Below the pieces are notes generated by a model. It had not been told where the DNA came from, ran no database searches, and saw only the letters and a program-made list of their open reading frames with translations. From Rhodanobacteraceae bacterium (GTDB lineage Bacteria > Pseudomonadota > Gammaproteobacteria > Xanthomonadales > SZUA-5), in the NCBI GenBank assembly GCA_016713135.1, contig JADJPR010000020.1:611368-675367 (forward strand): a DNA stretch of 64,000 bases, written 5' to 3'. This document shows, piece by piece, positions 44,363-54,500 of this stretch. The first letter of the stretch is position 1. Every line of letters begins with the position of its first letter. Both the position numbers and the translations under genes were made by a program.

Positions 44363-44749
44363 ATGGATAGGAATCACACATGCATCAACCGCACCGTCAA
44401 CAAGAATCGTCGCAGATTCGGATGGCTCGTCGGCCTTGTGGCGGCAACGGCGCTGGCCGGTTGTACCGGAGACAGCGCAATCCGCCACCAGTTCATGCAA
44501 GGCCAAGTGTTGTCCGTGGACGCCAACGAAATCGTCGTTTGCATCGGCAAGCGTGATGGCGCGCACGACGGACAGGTACTCAATGTCATAAGGCACTTCG
44601 CAGAAATGGCGATCGTTGAAGGCGCTCCCTTCAGCCGTGCCCAAGTCGGGCAGGTGCGCATCGTCGATGTCTACGATGACCATTACGCGCGCGTCTCGAT
44701 CGTGACCGGAGAAGTCAAGACCGGCGACATGGTGGAACTGGACAACTGA
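44363..44749 (+). CDS. Copper-island lipoprotein family, copy 2
   Basis: The ATG at 44363 follows CGGAG and gives 128 residues. Lipobox TALAGCTG. Core IRHQFMQGQVLSVDANEIVV, then CIGKRDGAHDGQVLNVIRH and VGQVRIVDVYDDHYARVSIV, ending ELDN. It is a clear paralogue of the proteins at 36575 and 46418, closest to the latter (LNVIRH, terminal LDN). Function unknown; always next to copper genes here. Confidence 0.78.
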   Translation: MDRNHTCINRTVNKNRRRFGWLVGLVAATALAGCTGDSAIRHQFMQGQVLSVDANEIVVCIGKRDGAHDGQVLNVIRHFAEMAIVEGAPFSRAQVGQVRIVDVYDDHYARVSIVTGEVKTGDMVELDN

Positions 44750-44819
44750 GCACCGCCCAACTGGCAGCCGATCCCACCACGGCCAATGGCATGAGGTCGG
44801 GCGTCAAAACCGAACCAGC

Positions 44820-44838
44820 GGCGCCGCATTGCGGCGCC
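44820..44838 (+). other. Hairpin between lipoprotein and DUF411 genes
   Basis: GGCGCCGC-ATT-GCGGCGCC, a perfect 8-bp stem ending 18 nt before the DUF411 ATG and just 5' of its ribosome site (GAGGGG). No T-run follows. It could be an mRNA-stabilising or translational element, or a weak terminator. Confidence 0.35.
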
Positions 44839-44856
44839 TTACCGAGGGGAACCCAC

Positions 44857-45402
44857 ATGATCCGATCAACACATCTGCTCGCACTCTCTTTGCTTGGCGT
44901 ACTCGCAGCCTGCAGTAGCGAAAGCAGCATTCAGCAGACCCACGCCGCATCGGCGGCCGCGACCATGACGGTCCCGAGTCTGCCGGGCGCCGAAGTCACC
45001 GACTCGCCCTCCGTCGATTCCCTGCCGGCAATGACGGTGCACAAGAGCCCCAGTTGCGGCTGCTGCGGCCTTTGGGTTGACCACGCGAAACGCGCGGGAT
45101 TCTCGGTCTCGGTGGTGTCGATGAACGACCTCAATCCACTCAAAGTCGCTATGGGGGTTCCGGTTGGCGGCGGGTCTTGCCACACCGCGGTCGTCGGCGG
45201 CTACTTCATCGAGGGCCACGTCCCTGCAGCCGACATCCAACGACTGCTAACCGAGAAACCGAAGGCTCGGGGATTGACCGTTCCAGGCATGGTGCTGGGC
45301 TCGCCCGGCATGGAGGCTCCAGCGGGCGAGGTACAGCCCTACACGGTCTATCTCGTCGACTTGGATGGCAAATCCACACCGTTCAGTCATCACAACAGGT
45401 GA
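44857..45402 (+). CDS. DUF411 metal-binding lipoprotein, copy 2
   Basis: The ATG at 44857 after GAGGGG gives 181 residues with lipobox VLAACSS. Core: HKSPSCGCCGLWVDHAKRAG, GGGSCHTAVVGGYFIEGHVP and KARGLTVPGMVLGSPGMEAP. Highly similar to the 30694 protein, again with the C-x-C-C site. Probably an outer- or inner-membrane-tethered Cu chaperone of the periplasm. Confidence 0.85.
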   Translation: MIRSTHLLALSLLGVLAACSSESSIQQTHAASAAATMTVPSLPGAEVTDSPSVDSLPAMTVHKSPSCGCCGLWVDHAKRAGFSVSVVSMNDLNPLKVAMGVPVGGGSCHTAVVGGYFIEGHVPAADIQRLLTEKPKARGLTVPGMVLGSPGMEAPAGEVQPYTVYLVDLDGKSTPFSHHNR

Positions 45403-45408
45403 CTACCA

Positions 45409-46077
45409 ATGTCCTGGATCCCCGCCAAGCAATTCGGCGACTACCCGTTCTACCTGCGATGGTTCTTTCGCCGGCAGGCGCGCAAGTACGGTCGAACACT
45501 GCCACCTTCCTGGTTATGGGGACGGCTCCCCGGGCACTTCGGCGGCTTGTTGTTGCTGCTCGGCCTGTTCCAGAGAAAGGCGTTTCCCGTTGATGCAGCG
45601 TTGCGCAGCCTTGTTTCGGCGCGGGTTGCGCAACTCAACGGGTGCGCATTCTGTGTCGACCTGAATGCCTACAACCTGCTCCACGCGACTGGCTCCAGTG
45701 CAAAAGCAGAAGCCGTGGGGAGCTGGCAGGACAGTGACCTTTACTCGGAGCGCGAGCGCGTCGCCTTGGACTACGCCGAAGCCATGACGGACACCCAGCG
45801 GCGCGTGGGGCCAGCGCAGGCCGCGTCACTGCGGCAGCAATTCGATGACCACGAAATCGTGGCGCTGACCGCATGGATCTCCTTCCAGAACATGAGTGCG
45901 AAATTCAACAGTGCACTGGGTGCGGAAGAGAGTGGCCTTTGTCCCTGGCTCGGTGCTCGCGATCAACCCGAAGGCACTGTGACAAGCCTCGCGCCGATCA
46001 GCACCCGCCCTCGCCATGCAGGCAGGAATCCAGCCCAGTCAAAAAGCTCTCGAAACCAATCCGAATCCATAACCTGA
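45409..46077 (+). CDS. Carboxymuconolactone decarboxylase/AhpD-like protein
   Basis: A 222-residue protein. The AhpD/CMD active-site motif is present as RVAQLNGCAFCVDLN (CxxC), with a following His (LLHATGSS) and EREALDYAEA-like ERVALDYAEAMTD. CMD proteins of this type act as peroxidase partners or thiol reductants. Next to DUF411 and a multicopper oxidase it may counter copper-driven oxidative damage. The last 50 residues are polar and unlike the family. Confidence 0.82.
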   Translation: MSWIPAKQFGDYPFYLRWFFRRQARKYGRTLPPSWLWGRLPGHFGGLLLLLGLFQRKAFPVDAALRSLVSARVAQLNGCAFCVDLNAYNLLHATGSSAKAEAVGSWQDSDLYSERERVALDYAEAMTDTQRRVGPAQAASLRQQFDDHEIVALTAWISFQNMSAKFNSALGAEESGLCPWLGARDQPEGTVTSLAPISTRPRHAGRNPAQSKSSRNQSESIT

Positions 46078-46090
46078 CAAGGAGAATATC

Positions 46091-46321
46091 GTGGCGACTT
46101 TCAGAAACAGGGTCTTGCTTCCGACTCTGCTGTTCATCGGAAATCATCGAATTGCCTTTCGCGTAATCGTGCTGATCGGTGTCATTTTGACGATCGCCGA
46201 TGCCTTTGTCTTTGAGCGCAGCGAGATTCATACGCTGGTCGGCCATACGGCGATTGGCCTCGGACTGGCTGCAATGTTGCTGCTCGTCGAGAGCGCGGAC
46301 GAACCGCGAACCGAAGATTGA
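46091..46321 (+). CDS. Small two-helix membrane protein, copy 2
   Basis: A 76-residue protein, ribosome site AAGGAG, GTG or following start at 46091. Two helices (IVLIGVILTIADAFVF and TAIGLGLAAMLLLVES) flank FERSEIHTLVGH, and the chain ends SADEPRTED. It shares the (V/F)ERxxxH turn and SxDE end with the 34966 protein. Unknown function. Confidence 0.72.
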   Translation: MATFRNRVLLPTLLFIGNHRIAFRVIVLIGVILTIADAFVFERSEIHTLVGHTAIGLGLAAMLLLVESADEPRTED

Positions 46322-46417
46322 AAATCCGCCGGCACGGCGGACAGTGATTGCCAAACGAAAGGATGAGCTACGGCGTCTGAAGCATTTCGCTCAGGCGACA
46401 TTACACGGAGATCCAAC

Positions 46418-46810
46418 ATGAACGCAAAAACGAACTCGACCCGCCTGTTTTCAGGCGTCCGCCGGCATTGCCTGGGCTGGATATGGGCGGCCGTGGCCGT
46501 CGCCTCGGTGGCGGGATGCGCAGGAGGAACATCGGTGCGCCATGAATTCGTCATGCAGGGGCAGGTTTTGTCGACAGATGAGAGCGGGGTTGTGGTGTGT
46601 GTCGGCCGGCAAAACGGAGCCGAAAGCGGTCAGATCCTCAACGTGATCAGGCATATGCGCACCACTGGCGGTAATCCGAAAGCCCCACCATTCCGCCGCG
46701 AACAAGTGGGGCAAGTCCGAATCGTCGACGTCTTCGACGACCACTATGCGCACGCGGCGGTCGTCACCGGACAAGCCCAAGTCGGCGACATGGCTGTGTT
46801 GGATAACTGA
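46418..46810 (+). CDS. Copper-island lipoprotein family, copy 3
   Basis: A 130-residue lipoprotein (lipobox SVAGCAG). Core VRHEFVMQGQVLSTDESGVV, CVGRQNGAESGQILNVIRH, KAPPFRREQVGQVRIVDVFD, ending LDN. It shares the KAPP(x)F(K/R)R insert with copy 1 and the LNVIRH/LDN with copy 2, consistent with successive duplication. A strong hairpin follows. Confidence 0.78.
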   Translation: MNAKTNSTRLFSGVRRHCLGWIWAAVAVASVAGCAGGTSVRHEFVMQGQVLSTDESGVVVCVGRQNGAESGQILNVIRHMRTTGGNPKAPPFRREQVGQVRIVDVFDDHYAHAAVVTGQAQVGDMAVLDN

Positions 46811-46823
46811 TGTCGCGGTTCAG

Positions 46824-46848
46824 GTCGGCGCCCAACTCGGGCGCCGAC
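46824..46848 (+). terminator. Strong hairpin after lipoprotein copy 3
   Basis: GTCGGCGCCC-AACTC-GGGCGCCGAC, a perfect 10-bp stem starting 13 nt after the stop codon. No T-run follows (ATCGCGATTAA), so termination may be partial or Rho-assisted. Confidence 0.45.
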
Positions 46849-46992
46849 ATCGCGATTAAGCTGGCGATCGTTGGAACGCAAAGCGCAACTGAGTAGCTGA
46901 AGATGCGTCCACTGCATCGACATTGATCACCGTCAAACGAGTGGCTTGCGAACGGCGGATCCTTCTTGCACTGCAAACGTCGGGAGCGACCC

Positions 46993-48492
46993 ATGCGTCG
47001 CCGCAGCTTCCTCAACATCGCATCAACAGGCGCTCTTTCGGCGCTGGCCCTGGCCCAGAGTGTATCGGCTCAGATGGGGGGCATGCCGCGCGGCGGCATG
47101 GGCGCAATGATGGGTCGCCTGCCACCGTTCAGATCGGGATTGCCTACCGGGCTCCCGCTTCCGCACCTGGGCACTCTCGCGAACCAGAGCGCGGTGCTCG
47201 GCGATTTCGAGGGCACACTGGTGGCTTCCCCGTACAACGCGTCGCTTGTCTCCGACCGCACGACCGAGTTATGGGGGTACAACGGACAATACCCGGGTCC
47301 GGTGATCGAACTGCGCGAGGGACAGCGAGTCGCGATCACGTTCGCCAATCGGCTCGACCTCGAATCGACCATCCACTGGCACGGTCTCGCGGTTCCTGCA
47401 GATCAGGATGGCAGTCCCATGGATCCGGTCGACCCCCACACCGATCGGCTCTACACGTTTGAGGTGCCGATCGGCAGCGCCGGCACCTACTGGTATCACC
47501 CGCATGCACACGAGACCAATACCTTGCAGGTCGGCCATGGTCTCGCGGCCCCGCTCATCGTTCGCAGCAGCGACGATCCGCTGCAGGGGCTCTCCGAACG
47601 GACCTTGATGGTCACGTCGCTCGGACTCGACTCAAACGCTCAGGTCATTACGGGCTCGACATCCATGTCCGGCATGGGCGCGATGATGATGCCCGGCATG
47701 AGCGAATTGCTGGTGAACGGACGGAGGCTTCCGGTCCACACGGTGACACCGGGCGCCACCGAGCGCTGGCGGATCATCAATGCCACCGCGGATCGCTACT
47801 TGCGCTTGAGTCTCGACGGGCACTACTTTGCCGTCGTTGGAACCGACGGGGGACTCCTTGACCAGCCCCTGCCGGGGCTGTCCGAATGGCTCCTTGCTCC
47901 CGCCCAACGGGTCGAGATCGTGGTGTCGATGAATACACGCCGGTCGACCCGTTACGCGCTGCGCGACCTCGGGTACGGCGGCGCCATGAATGGCGGTTCG
48001 GACATTGAGCTGATGACGGTTCAAACGAGCGGAGCGGTTGCGCTCGCGCCCGTTGAACTGCCACGAATCCTGCGACCGATCGTCGCGCTGGGACCCGCGA
48101 CGGTCCAGCAGCAGGTGGTGCTTTCCGGCGCTGGCATGGGCATGACGGGCGCTTTCCTCATCAACGGCAAACGTTTTGACATGGATCGTGTCGACCTCGA
48201 AACGGTGGTCGGTCGAGTCGAGCTGTGGGAGATCGTCAACGCGAGCTTCATGGATCACCCGATCCACATCCATGGCACCCAATTTCAGCTGGTCGGTCGC
48301 ACGGTGCGCGGTGTTCCCATTGCAGCCGCCTTGCCGGGATGGTTCGACACTGTCAATGTACCTGCCGGAGAAACGGTCACCATCAAGACACAGCAGATGC
48401 TGCCAGGCAAGCGGATGTTCCATTGCCATCTGCTGCCTCATGAGGACGCGGGGATGATGGCGGTGCTGGACGTGCGAGCTGCCGCATCGTAG
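46993..48492 (+). CDS. Three-domain multicopper oxidase (CueO-like), Tat-exported
   Basis: The ATG at 46993 gives 499 residues with Tat motif RRRSFLNIASTGAL. A Met/Gly-rich start (MGGMPRGGMGAMMGR) is followed by copper motifs HWHGLAVP, YHPHAHET, HPIHIHGTQF and HCHLLPHEDAGMM. The fourth motif holds the type 1 Cys and the axial Met. Two further Met-rich loops (MSGMGAMMMPGM) suggest Cu(I) binding as in CueO. It should oxidise periplasmic Cu(I). Unlike the 28064 enzyme it has the full three-domain length. Confidence 0.9.
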   Translation: MRRRSFLNIASTGALSALALAQSVSAQMGGMPRGGMGAMMGRLPPFRSGLPTGLPLPHLGTLANQSAVLGDFEGTLVASPYNASLVSDRTTELWGYNGQYPGPVIELREGQRVAITFANRLDLESTIHWHGLAVPADQDGSPMDPVDPHTDRLYTFEVPIGSAGTYWYHPHAHETNTLQVGHGLAAPLIVRSSDDPLQGLSERTLMVTSLGLDSNAQVITGSTSMSGMGAMMMPGMSELLVNGRRLPVHTVTPGATERWRIINATADRYLRLSLDGHYFAVVGTDGGLLDQPLPGLSEWLLAPAQRVEIVVSMNTRRSTRYALRDLGYGGAMNGGSDIELMTVQTSGAVALAPVELPRILRPIVALGPATVQQQVVLSGAGMGMTGAFLINGKRFDMDRVDLETVVGRVELWEIVNASFMDHPIHIHGTQFQLVGRTVRGVPIAAALPGWFDTVNVPAGETVTIKTQQMLPGKRMFHCHLLPHEDAGMMAVLDVRAAAS

Positions 48493-48579
48493 GCCAGCAG
48501 CGCCAGCCTCTATCACCTCGGTCGCCAATGGCGCTCTGCCTGACCGCCTGCGCCGATGTTGAGCACGCCGCCGACCGCG

Positions 48580-48921
48580 TCAGTCCATCCTGAGTATCTC
48601 GGCCAAGTCAGACGGGATTGGCATCGGCTTGATTGGACTGACGTTGGCGCCACCCGTGTTCCCGAGCGGAACCCAGATCCGCGAGAACACCAGGGCAGCG
48701 AGAATGCGAGGGAATTGACCCACAATCTCGCGCCGGTCACGTCGCCGCCAACCGATCCGCAGCATGGCAAGATGCGAGCGGACGTGAGGCCACGTGTGTC
48801 GCTGTCCAAGGATGTGGGCGCGTTCCAGGTGAACGAATGCGCGATCCATGTCGCCTCTGCTTTCCGCCGCGGCGGCGGATGCCATTTCCAGATCGAATGC
48901 AGTGCGCAGCTTCTGATTCAT
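48580..48921 (-). CDS. DUF3703 family protein
   Basis: A 113-residue protein of the DUF3703 family: EMASAAAAESRGDMDRAFVH, LERAHILGQRHTWPHVRSH and GNTGGANVSPIKPMPIPSDL. The family is commonly found beside czc/cad genes; its role is unknown. Last gene of the minus-strand czc-cad operon. Confidence 0.85.
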   Translation of the reverse strand: MNQKLRTAFDLEMASAAAAESRGDMDRAFVHLERAHILGQRHTWPHVRSHLAMLRIGWRRRDRREIVGQFPRILAALVFSRIWVPLGNTGGANVSPIKPMPIPSDLAEILRMD

Positions 48922-48966
48922 GATTCGGTGACGTGCAGATGGTTCGTTGGGATCAAGGCTGGCCGG

Positions 48967-51171
48967 TCATGTGGCCTGCGGTCGAAGTAGCCTGAGGCCG
49001 TTGAGGACGACGATCAAGCTGGTGCCCATGTCGGCAAACACAGCCATCCACATGGTGCCCATGCCGACCACGGTCAGGCCGAGGAAAATCGCCTTGACGC
49101 CGAGCGCCAGCGCGATGTTTTGCTTCAACACCGCAGCGGTGGCTTTGGAGAGCCGAACGAACTCGGGAATCTTTCGCAGGTCGTCATCCATGATGGCGAC
49201 GTCGGCGGTTTCGATCGCGGTGTCGGTACCGGCGGCTCCCATCGCAAAGCCGATGTCGGAACGCGCCAATGCAGGTGCGTCGTTGATGCCGTCGCCGACC
49301 ATGCCGACCAGGCCCTCCCTGCCGATCATCGCGGCAATCGCGGTGACCTTGTCCTCGGGCAACTGATTGCCTTTGGCGTCGTCGATATTCACCTGCTTGG
49401 CGATGGCGGCTGCAGTGTGCTGGTTGTCGCCGGACAGCATCAGCGTCTTGACGCCGAGTGCGTGCAACTGCCCGATGGCCTCACGGCTGGATTCCTTGAC
49501 CGTGTCGGCGACGCCGAACAGGGCCAGCACCGCCTGTTCGCTGGCAACCAGCACGGTGGTCTTTCCCTGCAATTCCAGCACATTCAGGCGCGCTTCGAGG
49601 GCACTGCCGCAGAGCTTCAGTTCTTCGATCAGGCGGTGATTGCCGAGATGGAAAAGCCGCCCGCCGATGCGCCCTTTGACGCCGCGACCCAGCAAAGCCT
49701 CGAACGCGTCGACCGCCTGGATAGTGACGGTCTTGGCCTGCTGCGACTCTGCGACCGCTTTGGACACCGGATGATCCGAGCGTGAGGCCAGGCTGACGGC
49801 GATGGTCAACGCGTCCCGTTCGGCCCCGGACACCAGCTCGAAATCCGTGAGCGCGGGTTTGCCGACAGTGATCGTGCCGGTCTTGTCGAGTGCCAGCCAC
49901 TTCATGTGCCGGCCCTGCTCGAGGTAGACACCGCCCTTGATCAGGATGCCGCGGCGCGCCGCAGCGCTGAGGCCGCTGACAATGGTGACAGGCGTCGAAA
50001 TGACCAGCGCGCACGGACAAGCGATGACCAGCAACACCAGGGCCTTGTAGATCCAGGCCAGCCAGTCGCCGCCGAGCAACAGCGGTGGCCCGAGGGCGCA
50101 CAGGAACGCAACGGCGAAAACCACGGGCGTGTACACGCGGGCAAATTGATCGACAAAGCGTTGCGTCGGCGCCCTTGTTCCCTGCGCGGATTCGACCGCG
50201 TGGATGATGCGCGCGAGCGTCGATTCATCCGCCTTGGCGGTCACCGTGAATTCCAGTTCGCCGCTCTGGTTGATGGAGCCGGCAAACAGCGAATCGCCTA
50301 CGGTCTTGTCGACCGGGACACTCTCGCCGGTGATCGGCGACTGGTCGACGGCGGAATGGCCGGCGCTGACGATGCCGTCCAGCGCCACGCGCTCGCCGGG
50401 TTTCAAGCGCACCGCACTGCCGAGGGCCACTGTGCGCGCCACCACCGTCTGCCAACTGCCATCCGTCTGACGCACGGTCGCGATGTCCGGGGTCATCGCC
50501 ATCAACCCGCGAATGGCATTGCGAGCGCGATCGAGGGACGCCGCTTCGATCCGTTCCGCGAGGGCAAACAGCACGATCACCATCGCCGCTTCCGGCCATT
50601 GTCCGATCAACATCGCTCCGGTGACGGCAATGCTCATCAGCGCATTGATGTTGAGCGTGAGGTTGCGAATCGCGATCCAGCCCTTGCGGTAGGTGCCAAG
50701 ACCGGCCAGGGCAAGGGCTGCAAGCGACAGCGCTGCGGGCAGGAAGGGCGTTGCCAGACCAAACCACTCGGCCGCTTCCGAGACCAGCGCCGCTGCGCCC
50801 GCGATAGCCAGTGGCCACCACGACTCCCGGGGTTCCGCTGGCGCAACGGCCAGCGCTTCGCTGGGTGCGCCGGACACCGCGGGCTCCGCCTCCATGCCCA
50901 ACGAGGCCACCGCTTCGATGATCGGATCGATGCTCGACAGCGAATGCTGCACCGTCAACTGGCGGCGCATCAGGTCAAAACTGAGGTCGACCACGCCCGG
51001 CATTCCGGCCAGGCGCTTGCGCAGCAGCGCTTCTTCAGTCGGGCAATCCATCGCCTCGATCCTGAAGATCGATTCCAGCAGCTTGGTGTCGACAGCCTCG
51101 GCGCCGTGGCGCGGCGCCCCGACTAAAGCGCCAGACGCCGCAGCGCCGCGTTTCTCGTGGTCATCGTTCAT
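48967..51171 (-). CDS. cadA: Zn/Cd/Pb-exporting P-type ATPase (CadA/ZntA class)
   Basis: A 734-residue protein. The N-terminal HMA-like domain has RIEAMDCPTEEALLRKRL, in which the second Cys of the usual CxxC is replaced (MDCPTEE), as in many CadA proteins. Core: ITGESVPVDK, ion-site IACPCALVISTPV, DKTGTITVGKP and GDGINDAPALARSD. Helix 8 DMGTSLIVVLNGLRLL carries the Asp typical of divalent class IB-2. It starts 12 bp after the PII-like gene. It exports cytoplasmic Zn, Cd or Pb. Confidence 0.92.
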   Translation of the reverse strand: MNDDHEKRGAAASGALVGAPRHGAEAVDTKLLESIFRIEAMDCPTEEALLRKRLAGMPGVVDLSFDLMRRQLTVQHSLSSIDPIIEAVASLGMEAEPAVSGAPSEALAVAPAEPRESWWPLAIAGAAALVSEAAEWFGLATPFLPAALSLAALALAGLGTYRKGWIAIRNLTLNINALMSIAVTGAMLIGQWPEAAMVIVLFALAERIEAASLDRARNAIRGLMAMTPDIATVRQTDGSWQTVVARTVALGSAVRLKPGERVALDGIVSAGHSAVDQSPITGESVPVDKTVGDSLFAGSINQSGELEFTVTAKADESTLARIIHAVESAQGTRAPTQRFVDQFARVYTPVVFAVAFLCALGPPLLLGGDWLAWIYKALVLLVIACPCALVISTPVTIVSGLSAAARRGILIKGGVYLEQGRHMKWLALDKTGTITVGKPALTDFELVSGAERDALTIAVSLASRSDHPVSKAVAESQQAKTVTIQAVDAFEALLGRGVKGRIGGRLFHLGNHRLIEELKLCGSALEARLNVLELQGKTTVLVASEQAVLALFGVADTVKESSREAIGQLHALGVKTLMLSGDNQHTAAAIAKQVNIDDAKGNQLPEDKVTAIAAMIGREGLVGMVGDGINDAPALARSDIGFAMGAAGTDTAIETADVAIMDDDLRKIPEFVRLSKATAAVLKQNIALALGVKAIFLGLTVVGMGTMWMAVFADMGTSLIVVLNGLRLLRPQAT

Positions 51172-51183
51172 CCGTTGCGCGCC

Positions 51184-51504
51184 TCAGTCGCGCGAATCGA
51201 TGGGGAATGCCGCATCGACGCTGCTGACATAGACAAAGCCGGCATCGCGTTTGCCGGTCCGGCCGTGCTGGCGCACCAGAGCAACCGCGGTGTCCACCTG
51301 GTCGTCCTCGCAGAACAGTTCGATCTGGATCTCCGAGGTCACCTGCTCGCCAAGTTCGACGGAGTACTCCTGCTCGCGCGCCGATAGCGCGTGCAGCAGG
51401 CCCTTGACGTCGATCAGTCCGATCCGCGTGAACCCTGCCTCACGCAAGTTGTGCACGATGTCGGCGACGCGGCCCCGATGCACGAATGCCTTGATCTGCT
51501 TCAT
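51184..51504 (-). CDS. PII-like signalling protein of the czc operon
   Basis: A 106-residue protein, start coupled to the czcA stop (ATGA). It has the PII ferredoxin-like pattern: MKQIKAFVHRGRVADIVHNL, REAGFTRIGLIDVKGLL, then a T-loop-like stretch SAREQEYSVELG, and C-terminal GRTGKRDAGFVYVSSVDAAF. The canonical uridylylated Tyr context of GlnB is absent. Similar PII-type proteins sit beside CzcA/CusA pumps and may sense metal, nucleotide or bicarbonate; the ligand is unknown. Confidence 0.85.
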   Translation of the reverse strand: MKQIKAFVHRGRVADIVHNLREAGFTRIGLIDVKGLLHALSAREQEYSVELGEQVTSEIQIELFCEDDQVDTAVALVRQHGRTGKRDAGFVYVSSVDAAFPIDSRD

Positions 51505-54500
51505 GGTGACGCCTCCTCCAATGCAGCACGCCGTTCGGCACGGTTCTCCAGCCACTCGTAAAGCACCGGCAGCAGTAACAGGGTGAGCAGGGTCGATGTG
51601 ATCAGCCCGCCGACGACCACCGTGGCCAATGGTCGTTGGGTTTCCGCGCCCACCCCGGTGGAAATCAGCATCGGCACCAGACCCAGGACGGCCACGCTCG
51701 CGGTCATCAACACCGGTCTCAGGCGCAAGGTGGTGCCTTGCACGACGGCCTCGCGAACCGACAAGCCCTTGTCGCGTAGCTCGTTCAAGAAGCTCACCAG
51801 CACGATGCCGTTGAGCATGGCCACGCCGAACACGGCGATGAAGCCGATCGCCGAGGGTACCGAGAGGTACTGGCCGGTCAGGAACAGCGCCAGCAGGCCG
51901 CCGATGGTCGCGAAAGGAACATTGGCCAGAATCAGCGCCGCGTACTTGACCGAGTTGAACGCGGTGTAGAGCAGCACGAAGATGAAGAAGATGGTGACCG
52001 GAACGATCACCGCCAGCTTGGTCAGCGCGCGCTGCTGATTCTCGAAGGCGCCGCCCCACTCGATCCAGTAGCCCGCGGGCAGATCCGCCTTCTGTTCGAT
52101 CGCGGCCGAGGCTTCCTTGACGAAACTGTCGACATCGCGACCGCGCACATCCATCTGGATCACCGCGTAACGCTGCAACTGCTCGCGGCGGACGAAGGAG
52201 TAACCCTCGGCGATGGTGACCTCGGCGACTTCCGAGAGCGGCACCAGTGCGCCAGTCGCGGTGCGCAGCGGAATCCGTCGCAGCGCCTCGATCGAGTTGC
52301 GCGTGGCGTCCTCCAGACGCACCGAGATGTCGAAGCGCTTGACGCCATCGAGCAGTACGCTGACCGGCTCACCGCCGAGGCCGTTGCGCACGATGGTCAG
52401 CACTTCCTCGGCGTTCATGCCGTGGCGCGCGAGTTCCTGGCGATTGACCTCGATCTGGATCTGCGGCTTGCCGATGTTGGCTTCGAGCGAGAGATCGGCC
52501 ACGCCCGGTATGCCTTCGAGCACTTCCTTCAACTCCGCGCTGATGCGATCGAGTTCCTTCAGATCCTCGCCGTAGAGCTTCAGGGCCAGGGTCGCCCGCA
52601 CGCCTGAGATCAGCTCTTCGACGCGCATCTGGATCGGCTGGGTGTAGCTCGGTACCGTATTCGGCACCACCTCTTCGAGCTTCTCCTCCATCAGCTCTTC
52701 CAGTTCCTTGATGTCGCGCCCCGGCGTCCATTGATCGAGTGGCGTCAGTGCCGTGTAGATCTCCATGTAATTGACGTCGGCGGTTTCGCCTTTCTCGGCG
52801 CGACCGATCATCGCCAGCGTGGTCTCGACCTCCGGGAATTCCTTGAAGGCCTGCGCGATGCGCTTGCTGGTTTCGATCGAGGTGTCGAGCGAAGTCGACG
52901 GAATGCCGGTCACGCGCCACATGATCGAACCCTCCTGCAACTGCGGCATGAACTCCTTGCCGAGGAAGGGGAACAGCGCCAGGCTACCGACCAGGGCAAC
53001 GATAGCGAAGGTGACGACCACGCCCTTCCTCACCAGCGCATGCCCGAGCAAGGGCACATAGATGCGTTTGACGGCGCGGACCAGCCAGGTATCGCGTTCT
53101 TCCTTCGGCTTCAGGATCAGCGCCGCCAGCACCGGGATCAGGGTCAATGCCAGGATCAGTGAGCCGGCCATCGCGAAGGCGATGTTGAAGGCCATCGGCT
53201 TGAACATCTTGCCCTCCAGGCCTTCGAGGCTGAACAGCGGCAGGAACACCACGATGATGATGATGATCGCGAACGCGATCGGATTCGCGACCTCGCGCGC
53301 CGCGGCGAGCACGGCTGAAGTTCGATCGACTGGCCCTCCGTGCTCACGTCGCTCCGCCATGATGCGAAAGGCATTCTCGACGATCACCACCGCGCCATCG
53401 ACCATCATGCCGATGCCGATTGCCAGACCGGCGAGCGACATCAGGTTTGCCGAGAGCCCGAACTGCTGCATGCCGATGAAGGCGATCAGCATCGCCATCG
53501 GCAACGCGACGATGACCACCAGGGCAGAGCGCAGCTCGCCCAGAAACAGGAACAGGATGATGGCGACCAGAATCGAGCCTTCGATCAGCGCCCACACGGC
53601 AGTACTCACCGCCTTGTTGACCAGTTCGGTGCGCGCATAGACGGGTTTGATGTCGACGCCTTCCGGCATCGCATCGCGGACGATGCCGAGCTTGCTCTCG
53701 ACCGCTTCGACCACCGCCTTGGCGTTCTCGCCGAGGCGCGCCAGCGCCATGCCGAGCACCACTTCCTCGCCATCGCGGGTGACCGCACCGAAACGCGGCG
53801 CCGGGGCCTCGATCACGCGGGCGACATCGTGAAGGTGCACCGGCACGCCATCTTCAGCCTTGAGCACGATCGCGCCGATGTCTTCGGTCGATTTCAATAG
53901 GCCCAGGCCGCGCACCAGGTACTGCTCGCGCCGACGTCCATGACGTTGCCGCCGACCTGGCCGTTGTTGATCGGCAGTGCCGCGAGCACGTCGCCGAAGC
54001 CGAGGCCACGCGCGTACAGTCGTTGCGGGTCGATCAGCACCTGGAATTCGCGTTCGCCGCCGCCCCAGGAGGTGACGTCGTCCACGCCCGGCGCGGTGCG
54101 CAGCACCAGCCGCACGATCCAGTCCTGCAGCGTGCGCAGATCCATGTCGCTGACCTGGTCCTCGGTGACGCCCGGCTTGCGCTCGACCGTGTACCAGAGC
54201 ACCTGGCCGAGCCCGGACGCATTCGGGCCCATCGACGGTTTGCCATAGCCTTCGGGCAGGCGGTCGCCGACTTCCTGCAGCCGCTCGTTCACCAGCTGGC
54301 GCGCGAAGTAGATGTCCATGTCGTCTTCGAAATAGACCGAGACAAAGGACAACCCGAACAGGCTGACCGAGCGGATCTCCTGCACCTTGGGCAGGCCGGC
54401 CATCGCCGACTCGACCGGGAAGGTGAGCAGTTGTTCGACGTCCTCGGCCGCGAGGCCCGGCGACTCGGTGTAGATGTTGACCTGGGCCGGCGTCACATCG

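Noticed and set aside
43999..44370. 123-codon plus-strand frame before lipoprotein copy 2
   Set aside because: No ribosome site, no recognisable family, overlaps the start of the lipoprotein gene.
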